DNA of 64,000 nucleotides from Crotophaga sulcirostris (taxonomy: Eukaryota > Chordata > Aves > Cuculiformes > Crotophagidae): assembly GCA_013397455.1 (NCBI GenBank), contig VYZB01000275.1, positions 186,001 to 250,000 on the forward strand. Direction: 5' to 3'. A program made the position numbers and the translations under genes. A model generated the notes under the pieces. It ran no database searches. It was not told the DNA's origin and saw nothing but the letters and a program-made list of their open reading frames with translations. Positions 38,280-49,518 of the stretch are shown piece by piece. Positions within the stretch are counted from its first letter, which is position 1. The number at the start of each line of letters is the position of its first letter.

Positions 38280-38970
38280 TCACACAAGACCTTCTCTGTT
38301 CACAAGCAGCAGGTCCAGTAGGGCACCTTCTGTAGTCAGTTCACTCACCAGTTGTGTTAGGAAGTTGTCTTCTGCACACTTGATGAACCTCCTAGACTGT
38401 TTTCTTTCTGCTGTATTGTACTTCCAGCAGACATCTGTAAGGTTGAAGTCTCCCACAAGAACAAGGGCTAGTGATTGCGAGACCTCTCCCAGTTGCTTGT
38501 AGAAGATATCATCAGTTTCTTCTTCCTGGTTGGGCAGCCTATAGCAGACTCCCACCACTATATCTGCCTTATTGGGCCTTCCACTGATTTTTACCCATAG
38601 GCACTCACCCTATCATCAACATTATTAATCTCCATGCAATCAAAATATTCTCTAACATAGTGGGCTACCCCAAAACCTCTCCTTTCTAGCCTATCCTACC
38701 TGAAGAGTTTGTAGCCAACCATGGCAGCATTCCAGTTATGTGAATTGCTCCACCACGTTTCCGTGATTGCGATTATATCATAGTTTTCTTGCCTTACAAT
38801 GACTTCTAGCTCCTCCTGTTTGTTGCCCATGTTGTGTGCATTAGTGTAAATGCACTTCAGTCTGGCTACTGTTTTCATCCCATTCCTGAGTGGAATAGTC
38901 TTAAGTCCTACCTGAGTTCTAGCTATAGTTTCTAACCCACCAATAACCTTTGCATTTTGGCTGTCACTTG
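38280..38970 (-). pseudogene. CR1 ORF2 endonuclease-domain remnant
   Basis: The APE-type endonuclease, which nicks target DNA to prime LINE insertion, is recognised from minus-strand pieces. The first frame (38696-39004) has LKCIYTNAHNMGNKQEELE, DIIAITETWW (metal-binding Glu of the domain) and GYKLFR. The second frame (38280-38558) has VGVCYRLPNQEEE and LALVLVGDFNLTDVCW (the GDFN catalytic motif), then LLDLLLVNREG. Between them lies about 130 bp of frame-broken sequence. The domain order is intact but not translatable in one frame. Confidence 0.9.
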
Positions 38971-39102
38971 TAGTGTTATCTTCCACTTTCACTGAGGTGG
39001 CCAAGCAGGGGACCTCACTTGTTCACCATCTCTCAGACACCGGAGTACCATTCCCAAGCTTTATTCTATTAAACTTGGTATTGTCCTCTTCCTCCTTCCA
39101 AT

Positions 39103-39400
39103 CTAATTTAAAACTTTGTTGATTAGCCCTACCAACTTGCCGGTTAGTGTCCTTTTGCCCCTTGATGACAAGTGTAACCCATCATTTGCCAGCAGGCCTG
39201 GTGTGTAGGCCAAACCGCTGTCAAAAACCCCAAAGTTTTGTTCTTTACACCAGGTTTGGAACCTGGTATTTATTTCCTGGTTCTTTCTACTCCTTCCCTC
39301 ATAATTCCATGTAATAGGAATGGCAGAAGAGAACACTACTTATGCATCTGAACCCTTCACAATTGATCCCAAGGCACTAAAGTCCCTTTTAATCACCCTG
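39103..39400 (-). pseudogene. CR1 ORF1 C-terminal esterase remnant
   Basis: The open part (39103-39336) includes RKNQEINTRFQTWCKEQNF, GVFDSGLAYT and DGLHLSSRGKR, then GLINKVLN before the stop. This is the C-terminal part of the SGNH-type esterase domain carried by CR1 ORF1; the DGLHLS block holds the catalytic Asp-x-x-His. The N-terminal zinc-finger or coiled-coil part and the catalytic serine block are missing because the element is truncated. The ORF2 start follows about 100 bp downstream (minus sense). Confidence 0.85.
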
Positions 39401-39412
39401 AGGTTTCCCTTT

Positions 39413-42400
39413 TAATCTCTCAATGTTTTCCTGTAGATTGGTTTGATCATTTTTAAGCATTGCCCTTCTAAGTTGTTTATCTTCTCAAATTCATTGTATG
39501 AATATCTAACTCGAGATTTGGGGGTTTACTTTGCAAATTTATTACATCAAAATCTAGATACTGCAGCACTTAGAAACTCAGGCACAGAAATTTTATTCTA
39601 CCTAGTCCTCAGACCTTAAAATTTTCTAATGCTGCTCATCCTCAAAGTCAAATAGATGTATTTCATTGTATTCCATGCCATTTCTTTCTTGTATTCTGAA
39701 CTTGGACAGTATTAATTTATATTCTGACCTCTAACTAGCTGCAACCTGACTAGAAAAAGTGAGATTAGCTCTCAGAAAACTTTCCAGGCTGACGATAATA
39801 TAGATATTTCATGTGTCACTCTCTTATCCTTATCACAAACATCTATAAAAATGAGTTTCTGGCATTCCCCTACTTATCTGTTACACAGCATTACAGATTT
39901 GTAAGATTACACTTTCCGCAGGTTCTGAGATTCCCTCTTGAATCCCGACATTCAGCATTGTTTTCATCACACATGGACTTAGTTCCACTTTTAGTAGCAG
40001 CATGATGTCAGTCACATTTAAATCAGATGAAAACCTGAATTTTTCATATTAATTAAAGTTCAATAGATTCCTTATAAAGAATAGATGAAAGGAGCAGCAG
40101 TGACAGGGGAGTCATGTACGCCGGATTTTCTGCAGATTAACTAAAGCTGCTATGAACTTCCTCCCTGGCTTTCTGGAATGTTTCCTGATTTTTTGAAGAG
40201 ATTGACAAATAAGGTTTTGCATAATAGCACAGGAGCAATTTCCTCATCATTTCTACAATGTAAAGAGAAGACAGGAATAAAAAAATACCCCCAAAAAAAC
40301 CCAGAGCTGTCTCTCTGCAGTGTTGTTTCTTGAATTGCTGTTTAATGCACAGAAGCCAAATTAATCTCCAATATAATTCTCCCAGCGTTCATACTAGGTT
40401 ACACCAGGGATGAATTTGGCTTTGGTGTTTTTAGGTGTGTAGCGAATGAGAGATTTACATCATTTAAAGAAACACTGTCAAAGGTATTAGCAAAAGCAGT
40501 TTTAATATGGTGGTGTAAAAGTTTGGTGGCAAGGTTCACTCTATTAATTACTGCATGGAAGAAACATACATATGAAAACTGAATTAGGATCAAGTTAGAA
40601 TAATTCACATAGAGACCAGAGACGGAAAGAAAAAGGAAGATCACAAGTTTCAGAGTGGACCCCCTTGCTTTCTGAATTCCTATTGGAACCTAAGTGTGAC
40701 TAGGTTCAATCTTACTCTCAGACTTCAATAGTTGATTTCTAATGGATTTATCTGTACAAAGTTTATGATAATTAGTATTGAGTAGCTACATGGATTAGTA
40801 ATGTTTCATTAGTGTTAATCCAGCATGTAATCAAAGTTAGCAAGGCACAAACCAAAGTTACCATACTACAAGTTTATGCACAATATTGGTCACTTACCAA
40901 AGATCTGCTGTTGGTCTCTCTACCTCGAGGAGCACCCTTGAGAGATGCCCCAGCTCTGGGACATGCTCCCCACCATGCAGCCACGTTACCTAGAAGGGAA
41001 AACTCAAGGCAGGCTCACCTAGGCTGTCATATTTATGGGATAAAGTGGTTGGCTTATAGTCAAATCACATGTGATAGAAAATGTATGCATGAGGCTCTTC
41101 ATACCCACAAATTGCCTTGTTTCTTGATTAATGAGTCTTTGAAAAGCAACCCTCAGATCATGCATTGATCCCATGATAGTGTCCCAAGCTCATATGCCTT
41201 GATGCTTACTGTGTCACTCTGCTCCTTTGTGGATTTTCAGAGAACAGGTTGAAACTAAAGGAGCTCTTGGCCCAGCTATGGCTCAGTCCTTTACCTCTTC
41301 TAGATCCTGCACCAAACCAATGTAAATCTGGTCAAGGGGTCTAGCACATCCATCACAAGGTATAGCATCCTGAAAAAATCAGTAGTAGAGTATTTTAGAA
41401 TTGCCAGTTTTTGGAGATTGGTAATAATTGCTATTTCCAAAGTAAAACTCCCATATTACATTAATGACCCTACTTTTGATATAATGGGATATATTAATGG
41501 GAGGTACTTGCATCTTCTTACCTTCCCCTTAGGACAGTGAGTTCAAAGCCAGCTCTGAAGAAACTACACAGCCACATAAGCATAGTGATGAAACAAGAGA
41601 TAGAAAGCCCTGCTGAGAAGTGTACAATCTCTCCCATATGCCATTTTATTAATGAGTTTGGAGGGTTTCCGGTCCCACAGGTATGGTGGAAGTACACACG
41701 CACTTCCTCCCAATAACTTTCCCATACACACATTTACACTTTTCTTCCCAGGATGAGGAATCAAGAACACAAAGAGCCATCAGTGATTCATAGTCCTAAT
41801 GTGAGCTACATAAACCATCTTCAAATGATACACACTTCAAATTATATGTGCCGTGACTGAAGCTTGTGTCATCACAGATTCACATCCATGCCATGTATCT
41901 GTACAAATATCACTCAGTGAACCAGCTACAGAAAGCAAGGGTGTAATTGGAGGCTGTACCTCAGGTCTCCTGACCTATTGACCAATGGCATCTCTTGCAG
42001 AGAGGTGACAAAAGTAAAGACATGACCATTCTTGCCAGAACCAACCAAGCTGCTCTCACCACAAGTGCTCCAGGTTTATTTATTGCCTCTTGCAAGACAG
42101 TTGTTGCTGAAATATTATATCTTGTTTGTCCTTCAGTTTCCTTAGGTCTTCAGGTGAGTCTGTTAGCTCTACATTCAGAAATATGGCAAAGAAAAAGCAG
42201 ATGTTTGCAAACCAGTATTTTAAAATCTAAAGATGTACAAGAATTTTAATTTAGTGAAAGAAATAGGTAAATTAATGAATAGTTAAAGGGGTGTGTTAGT
42301 GACAGATTGGCCAGAGCAGCCTTTAGTTTAATAAATTCAGTTTTAAGCAAGACAGTTATTGTTATTACTTAAGGAGGTTCTACTTGTACATTTCACTACA

Positions 42401-44924
42401 TACATTTAAATTAATATTTGTAAAAATATACGTGAAATAGTAATTCTATACTTTTCACAGACAGATCAATCAGTGCTAGTCTTAGTTAATACTGTACAGT
42501 GGGGTAGGATGTTGTTTCTCTTTTTTTTCCCTTGATACAAAATCTTTAAGATATCAATGCAAGGCTTAGTTTGACTTCATTTTGGGTGACAGTCTCAAAA
42601 AGGGGCAATCCAAGACAAGCATAGCCTAGAAGTCTTTAATTCAGAGTTCACTTGTGGTCAGGGAGACTGCAAGAGTTCCGCTAGTGAAATTCCTCCTGCC
42701 TTTCTCCTTCAAAAGGGGAGAGGTGTGATTTGGGAGGTAGGTCTGTTCCCAGCAGGAGAAAATATATGCATCATTATGTAGCACCTACAGTATTTCTGAC
42801 ACATATAGGAAAACAATACCGTTTTCTAGGAGGAGAACCATTGCTCCCATTGCTAACAGAGAATGTGAAGTGAACTTGCTCTTTCCTCAGCTAGCCTCTC
42901 AGAGGACAGCAACTCAGCATCTATGGTCTTGGTCTCCTAGAAGCCTCCCAAGGCTCCTTTAACAGCAAGGACAATTTCCTCATCTATCCAGGATGACTCT
43001 GGATTTGGCCACCATGGAGACCCAAGTTTGGACAGTCAGGGCCCAGAATTACTCCAGGCTACCTAATGAACAGCTGACTCCTAGGTCCATCAAGTCAAGC
43101 CAGGGAGCACTGGTGTGCCTGCATGAGACAAGAGAAGAAACCTTTCCTACAACAACCTCTACAGTCATATAGAGACTCCACCCTACTACTTTAGTCTGAA
43201 TGACTACTAGATATACACCCCAACATGACAATGTTTAGCACATTAAGAAGCAATCCGTACTATTAGACAAGCAGTCAGTAGGGCAGTGATGTTTCTAAGT
43301 AGGTTAACTGCTTCCTCTGTCTCTGCCAAAGCCACCTGCACTTTGACCTCTTACAAATAGCAAGGTCAGACTGAAGTTTCTGCTACAGAGATTCCTAACT
43401 GATGTTCCTGAAAAGGAACCAGTGAGATAACATCCATTAGACAGTGGGTTTACTATTTAGTATCACCTTTCCACTAAAGCTATTCCTGAGAGAGTCAGTA
43501 GCAAGGTCCACCTGGTCTAGTATTATGTAGAGCATGAAGAGAAATTCTCAGCAGAAGGCTAATACTCCTATATACCCTTCCTTTTTCATAACTAGATCCC
43601 CCTAAGCTGCCTTTTAGATCAAAGCTCTGTTTTGAGAAGGCAACTTCTTATTACACACAGACTTCTAAACATCTAAAGAGGTTGAGCTAGAGTAGGCTGC
43701 GATAAAGACTGAGGCTAGCCTAGGAGTTTATCACCCTCTCCATGCACAAAACCACACCATTTCAGTCCAAAAAGAATACAGATGGCTTTGGACTATTTCT
43801 AAAGCTTGTTTCTACATGGGAAAAGAAAACATGGGTTAAAAGGATTCCTAAGTCATTTAGACTTGCTGCTGCATCCTGATAGTGCAGTATGAGGGTGTGC
43901 TGAGAATAAACTGATCTCTGAAAAGCTGAAAGGTAACCCTCAGCAGCAGCAACAAGCCTCCAGAGCACACCAGTTTGATCTAAATCTGTATGTAATCAGC
44001 CTTGCCTGGGATTTGTCTCTGGCATAAGGGAAAAGTATTGACACCCGTGGTCCTTGTGTGTGGATATGTCCACACTTTTCAAACTGGAAGAGTTGGACAT
44101 CCCACTCTTTTCTAAGGATACACAAATCCACAGTGACACAGGACCCTTGTACAGACTTGTAGGAAATGCTGGGAATCCATAGAAGGTCCAAGCAGTATCT
44201 CTCTCAGAAATCTGCTCTTCAGTGTTGCCTGAAAGGCAAAGTGCACCATAACTCAGATGTTCCCTACATGCCTCACTCTTCTGTCGGGATAATCAAGACA
44301 TTGCCATGTGCAGCTGAAAGACAATATAACATGAAACGTTGGGAATTTACTTACTTTGCCTCCTGGAGGAAGGTTCAGATCCTCAAGAACAATTTGTTAA
44401 CTCCTTTCTAATTTAAGTTCTGCCAAAACGGGAGGTCCAGGCACCCCCATAACTCATTCTGCAACAAAAAAATGCAAATGAACCTTCAGTTAAGGTAAAA
44501 CACCAACTTTCTATGTTGTTATCTACTGAAATTGTATTTACAGATATTGTAGATATTCAGTAGTATATAAAATTTCATAACATTTTGATAAAAACTCAGA
44601 TAATGTTCATTTTCCAGCCAGAAAGAGGATTACTGCTTTGAATTTTTTTTAAGGAACCAAAGCAATAAATATGCTAGTGATCCATGCAGAGAGAAAGTCT
44701 ACGGACTATTTTATTAGGGTTTGAGGGGTTTTAGTTTTACTTATCATTGTTTACAATAGACATTCTAAGGTTGAAGAAACATCTTTTTATTGTCACTTGC
44801 ATTGAAATATGTCTAGAGGATTCTGAATGACGGGGAATGAAAAACAAAGTTGAAAGTTGCTGGGAGGTATCTAGAAGGTACTGCAGGAGTCAGGTCAGGC
44901 CTTAATGTCTTCATTTTGGTCCAG
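39413..44924. other. Noncoding, no gene recognised
   Basis: No transposon signature. An exon-like segment at 42001-42153 (open, phase 0, with consensus donor) is discussed as a finding. A T-run lies at about 42521-42528. The rest is ordinary AT-rich DNA. Confidence 0.45.
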
Positions 44925-45100
44925 GGGAAAAGAGTAAATGGAATACTAATGAAAGTTGCAGATGGTACTAAAATCAGTAAAGGTTATCAACCCTAGTGAA
45001 ATAATGCAAGAGGACCTGAACAGGTTAGGAATGTGGGCTTAAAGCAAAATTATGTTTAGCCTGGGAAATTGCAAGCTAATCCCACTAGAGAAAAAATAAT
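44925..45100 (+). mobile_element. Ancient CR1-type RT remnant
   Basis: Plus-strand translation in pieces gives MKVADGTKISKG (decayed FADDTK motif), then EIMQEDLNRLGMWA and IMFSLGNCKLI. These correspond in order to the RT palm and following region of CR1-type LINEs. Stops interrupt it and both ends fade into unrecognisable sequence. Probably the same old lineage as the 28-kb copy. Confidence 0.55.
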
Positions 45101-48100
45101 TAATGTTGAGTAGCAAAGGGAGGAAGGTAAAAAGAGCCTGAAATGCAGGGTTATTGAAAGAAATCTGGAGTGAAAGAAAACTTCAAGTTAGAGATAAATT
45201 TGCAGTGTGAAGCAGAAACAAAAAATATTGTTGAGTTAAAGACTTAGGCAAAAATCAGATCTGTCATAGAAGAAGAAACATTGTAGCTTTGTGTGTGGCA
45301 ATATCTCGCAGACCACCTCTAAATGAAAGCATCTCAGTACCAGACGGTATAGTACAAACAGTGAAAATTTTTTTTTTGCTCCCTTCGGGGATAATTGTTT
45401 TGTAAGAACAAGATTAAGAAGTTCTTGAATAAGTCATGTAAAAGTGGGCTTGAATATGTGCCATGAAAATGAGCTTGTCCCTCCAGAAGTAAATATTTTC
45501 CTCTTTATTTCCTCTTCTTCGATATTTTCGACTTTCATTGTAGTTGACCAAAGAAAATAAGATTAATTTAAAGAGATCAAAATCAAGATCTAGTACCCAG
45601 TGCAACAACCACACATAGAGAAGACATAAGCTTCAGCACTTCAGGCGTCTGAAGGAAGGAGAAGGCAATTTTAGAGCTGTGCAATAATAAACTTTGATAA
45701 AATTGGAAAGTAAACTAGGTAGCACAGCAGATTTTTCACACTGGTAACCTATGCTACTTCCTAGTGATTCAACATTTCCTGTTGGATAAAATTTGATTTC
45801 TAGGAAGGTATCTTTCGAACTCATCCTGTCTCCTGAAGTGGCCTGTTTCAGTGTTTTCATGTACGATAGAGGTTTTTTTTGGTCAGGTCATATTAGTTTA
45901 ATTAACGTGATAGATCACTAGATATTACTGAAGATCAGTCCTAGTACTTAGTTATTTACTGCTCTATCTGGACAGCTTTGGAAATAAAACAGTAGTAGTG
46001 TGTCCCAAGGGAACATTCTCTGTGTTCAAAGATCTGTCCTTTTTCTTCTCCCTGAATTTCTTTGTAGGGAAGTTATTTAATATGTTTTAGACTCTCATTA
46101 CATATTGATAAAGTGGAAATAGTAGTACACATTTTCCTAAACTGCTACCGATATATGGAATTTTCTATATCAGAGAGAGATTTCATATAATGAGATATTA
46201 TGTAGGTATATGCACTGATATTGCATTCTATATTATCCATATCATTTTGTTAAGTTAAACTACTGGTATTTGTTTCCAATAGCTCTCAACTCTGAATTGA
46301 TAGATTTTATATTAAATATTTCATAGTCCTGATGACTTTCCTCAGAAAATAGCAATATTCAGATCAATCAAATTTTAAGCCTAATTCATGTGTAGATTTT
46401 TTTCCCTCAACTGACATACCCAGTTTCTATCATTTCAGTGAGAGGGTCCTACTTTATGTAGGAGACTTAAAAATGATTAATGATTTTCATTGTTAAGGCC
46501 AAAACTTTAATAAAATCTGCTGTAAGTGCTGTAGTAACTAATAACTAGTTCCATTGAATTATCTAAAGTCAATTGAATTGAAACAAATATAGCTTAAAAG
46601 AAATCACTTGATACATCATTATTTAGGCTAAGTGCAACATACAAATTCCTAAGTTTGCACAGGCAACATGAACGATTTTTTGTAGAGCAGTAGAGCACTT
46701 GTACCTGGAAGTGTCTGTGCTAAAGGTCATTGCTTTTGCTGCCTCGTGGCAAATGGTCATTTAACACTGTATAAAAGGAGTAGGGATTTGTGATGACACA
46801 GGCATGAGGCAGACCGGCTGCTGTTTCTCATACTTGTCCTCAAGAAAATCCAGTTCTGTTCCTACCTTATTAGACAACAGAGGGATCTGGAAAGGGACTT
46901 AGGCTGAAATCTTGTGAGGATTAAAAAGAGAAGTTGTTCAGACAGGCAGTAGGGTTTTAGCACGTATTTTGACTCCTGTGTATCTCTCAAGCTCTGTACA
47001 GGAGACCCTCACAACACAATTGGAGCACAATTCTCCCACTAAGTCGTGCACATAAACGCTGGCCTGGGGAACGCGTGTGCGTGTGGCGTATGATTTGACA
47101 GCAAAGCAGAGATGCACTGCAGCCTGTAAAGTGACAGCTAGGGTGCACTGATACATAAGTGCCTGGCAACTGCTCTAATTTATTGCAGTAGCTGTTATGG
47201 CTCTCTGTGAAGCCTAAAATAATCTATGAGTGTTTCACATTTTAATAGTATTCATGTTGAGGGCCTCTGTGTGACTGCAGCTATATGATAACATATACCC
47301 CAACTGGATCTGCCCTTTGTGTACGAGATGACACAATTTGTGCATAGTTAGCCATGAGGGAGGCAGAGATTACCCATTTCCAGTGCAGTCAACACTAGGT
47401 CTTCCAGCCTTTTATATACACCAAAGAGATTAATATTTTCTTTTTCGAGAACGTTTACACCCTCGGAACTCAACAGATGGGACGTTCTTGTCCTTCAAGG
47501 TAAAGTTTGCTGTCAGAAAAGACATGCAGAAGAGAAAAATAAGTAAGCTGCAGGCACAGAAACTAGTTAAAGTTCAATGGGATTTGACTGATTATTACAT
47601 TTTCTTTTGTTATTATTAACTCCTATTTTCAATAACATGATCTCAAGCACAGGGCATAATTAGCAGTTTGTACAGTTCCTAGTAAAGAAAAATGCTGTCC
47701 AAGAACATTACTCTTTATAGAAGATGAGCACTTCAAAAAGCTATGGAAAATGACAGTTAAGACCCCTCTGACTGTGCCCACCTTACTTCCAGGCAAGAAG
47801 TCCTGTATAACTGACCTATTCTCTTCTCCAGCAGCATCTCAGTTTAAGTTCTCTTTTTCCAGGCATTTCTAACCCTGTCTTTCTCTATGCTCCTGAATAT
47901 AGATGTCCAGTTTTGCTCTCCTAACAAATTGCCTCTACTCCACTCTTGCTTCCGTTCTCTTTATTTTCACAGCATTTCTATCAACAGTTCAAGTGCTCAG
48001 CACTTATTGTAATGACCATATCTACACTAGTAAGTGAAGTGGGTTACAACCTTGAGAGCAAGTGGCACTGCACAAACCTATATGGCAAAGCTTTCCTCCT

Positions 48101-48920
48101 TGAACTTTCTCCCCCAAATTAAGGATGGTGTCATCATGCCATCCCAGTCATGTTGCACTGCCCCCTAAGCCATCTTGTCTATAACTCGTGCATCCTGTGG
48201 TTTTTAACAGCTTCTCCAGGAGTGCCCTCATTTGTATAATGTTCTTTATGGATATATTTTTTCTGCTGTCCCTGACATAAATGTCACCCTTGTGGACAAA
48301 TTTCAAGTCCATGCTTGATTCCTAAGAGAAATAAAATAGTTGCAGACCTCCTGTAAGAAAAGACTGCTGCCATCTTAACATGCTTTTCCCACAGACTGGC
48401 TCTCAGCAGAGATTTGGCTGATGTTTTCCAACTATCAAAGGTAGACCCCTAGCAGAGAAAAATTAATCTCAAAATGCAGTGTGATAAAAAGCCATAAGCA
48501 ACTGAAATCAGGGTAATATAAAAGAAAACATCATGAAACTTTGATAAGCACTGCTCCTAGCCCTGCTAAGAATACCTTTTTGACTGGTCTGATATTCCTT
48601 GATCCTCTTGTAAAGATTGCAAAAGATAAAGAAGATTTTACAGGCAGGCTCAATAAATACCAAATCATGTCTTTGTCTGTATATTTGCATACTTCTCATC
48701 TGTTAAGTTTTAAACTTGAAGGCAAAAAACGGTGTTGGTTCAGGAGCTGCCAACTTGCACTTTCTGGATTCATGTTGGACCCCTCCCAGATCTATACAAT
48801 ATGGTGCAAACTCATAAATCAGATGTCCGGGTCAGTGCTGCATACCCGGATGCATTTTTGCTGAGGAACCCACAGAGCACACTCCTATGGTACATGTCAG
48901 GATTTACTGTGCACATTTAG
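45101..48920. other. Noncoding, no gene recognised
   Basis: A T-run lies at 45368-45377. A short open segment with splice-like ends at 48395-48440 was not considered significant. No repeat family recognised. Confidence 0.45.
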
Positions 48921-49200
48921 GGAAGCTGCCAATGTGTTTGGAATGTTTTGGCAGCAGAAGAAACAGCTGGTCCCATCAAAGTGATCACATTCTTGGGCAT
49001 TAATTTAGAGTCGGAGGATGCAGTGATGCTCGCCAGGGGATAAGCTCCATAATCCTAAATGTTTTTGACTCAGAAGTTACAGACTAGTAAAGGTGTGGTT
49101 AGAACAGCTGCAACTGCTTTGTGAACTGGTCACTTGAATCTTGGAGAAAAGTGTATTCAGGCAACAGGTAGTCTTTAAACTACCAGTTCGTTCAATGGCA
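48921..49200 (+). mobile_element. DIRS-like retrotransposon RT remnant
   Basis: An uninterrupted stretch (48921-49043) reads CVWNVLAAEETAGPIKVITF then LGINLESED. The arrangement (Ala-Glu-Glu/Lys-Thr-x-Gly-Pro, then Ile-Thr-Phe-Leu-Gly-Ile-x-Leu) is the block that follows the catalytic YxDD in DIRS-type (tyrosine-recombinase) retrotransposons. Downstream, in another frame, LLCELVT and KSVFRQQVVFKLPVRSM fit the loosely conserved leucine/arginine-rich segment expected next. No catalytic aspartates or recombinase could be found. It ends where a CR1 begins (49285). This is a dead, old copy; assignment by motif only. Confidence 0.5.
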
Positions 49201-49284
49201 GGAGCTATAGATGGACCGACATTGTAAGACATCAGACTCTGGGCATTGGAAATTGTTTTATGGAGTCTCATTAAATAATAATAT

Positions 49285-49518
49285 AGGGCTTGATATTAGG
49301 AAAAAGTTCTTCCCTGAAAGGGTGATTGGCCATTGGAATGCGCTGCCCGGGGAGGTGGTGGAGTTGCTGACCCTGGAGGTGTTTAAGAGGAGATTGGATG
49401 AGGCACTGAGTGCCATGGTTTAGATGACGTGTTGATGTTAGTGTTGGGTTACAGGTTGGACTCGGTGATCTCAGAGGTCCTTTCCAACCTTGTAATACTG
49501 TGATACTGTGATATTGTA
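49285..49518 (+). mobile_element. CR1 LINE 3' end with (GATACTGT)n tail
   Basis: It starts at GGGCTTGATATTAGGAAAAAG and encodes LDIRKKFFPERVIGHWNALP, then LEVFKRRLDEALSAMV with an intact frame to the stop. A 3' UTR follows, ending in TAATACTGTGATACTGTGAT. It is nearly the same sequence as the 3784-4435 copy over the shared part, so both come from one CR1 subfamily. Strong 5' truncation, plus strand. Confidence 0.95.

Larger units (their letters stand above)
36642..39412 (-). mobile_element. CR1 LINE, longest copy, with large internal deletion
   Basis: A minus-strand CR1 of about 2.8 kb. Its 3' terminus is at 36642, where plus sense reads AACCATAGAATCTCC, the (ATTCTATG)n tail reversed. In minus order it carries the ORF1 esterase end (39400-39103), a spacer, the ORF2 endonuclease (about 38960-38280), the EN-RT linker (38085-37730), the RT from just before the SGVPQG motif (37660-37400), the RT C-terminus (37255-36808) and the 3' UTR. 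It is 5'-truncated within ORF1 and lacks the first half of RT (junction near 37725). A second small deletion removes part of the FADD catalytic motif. Frames are broken, so it is inactive. Confidence 0.95.

Noticed and set aside
48395..48440. Segment with CCCACAG acceptor and a GTAGAC donor
   Set aside because: Weak donor, only about 15 codons, no related exon nearby.
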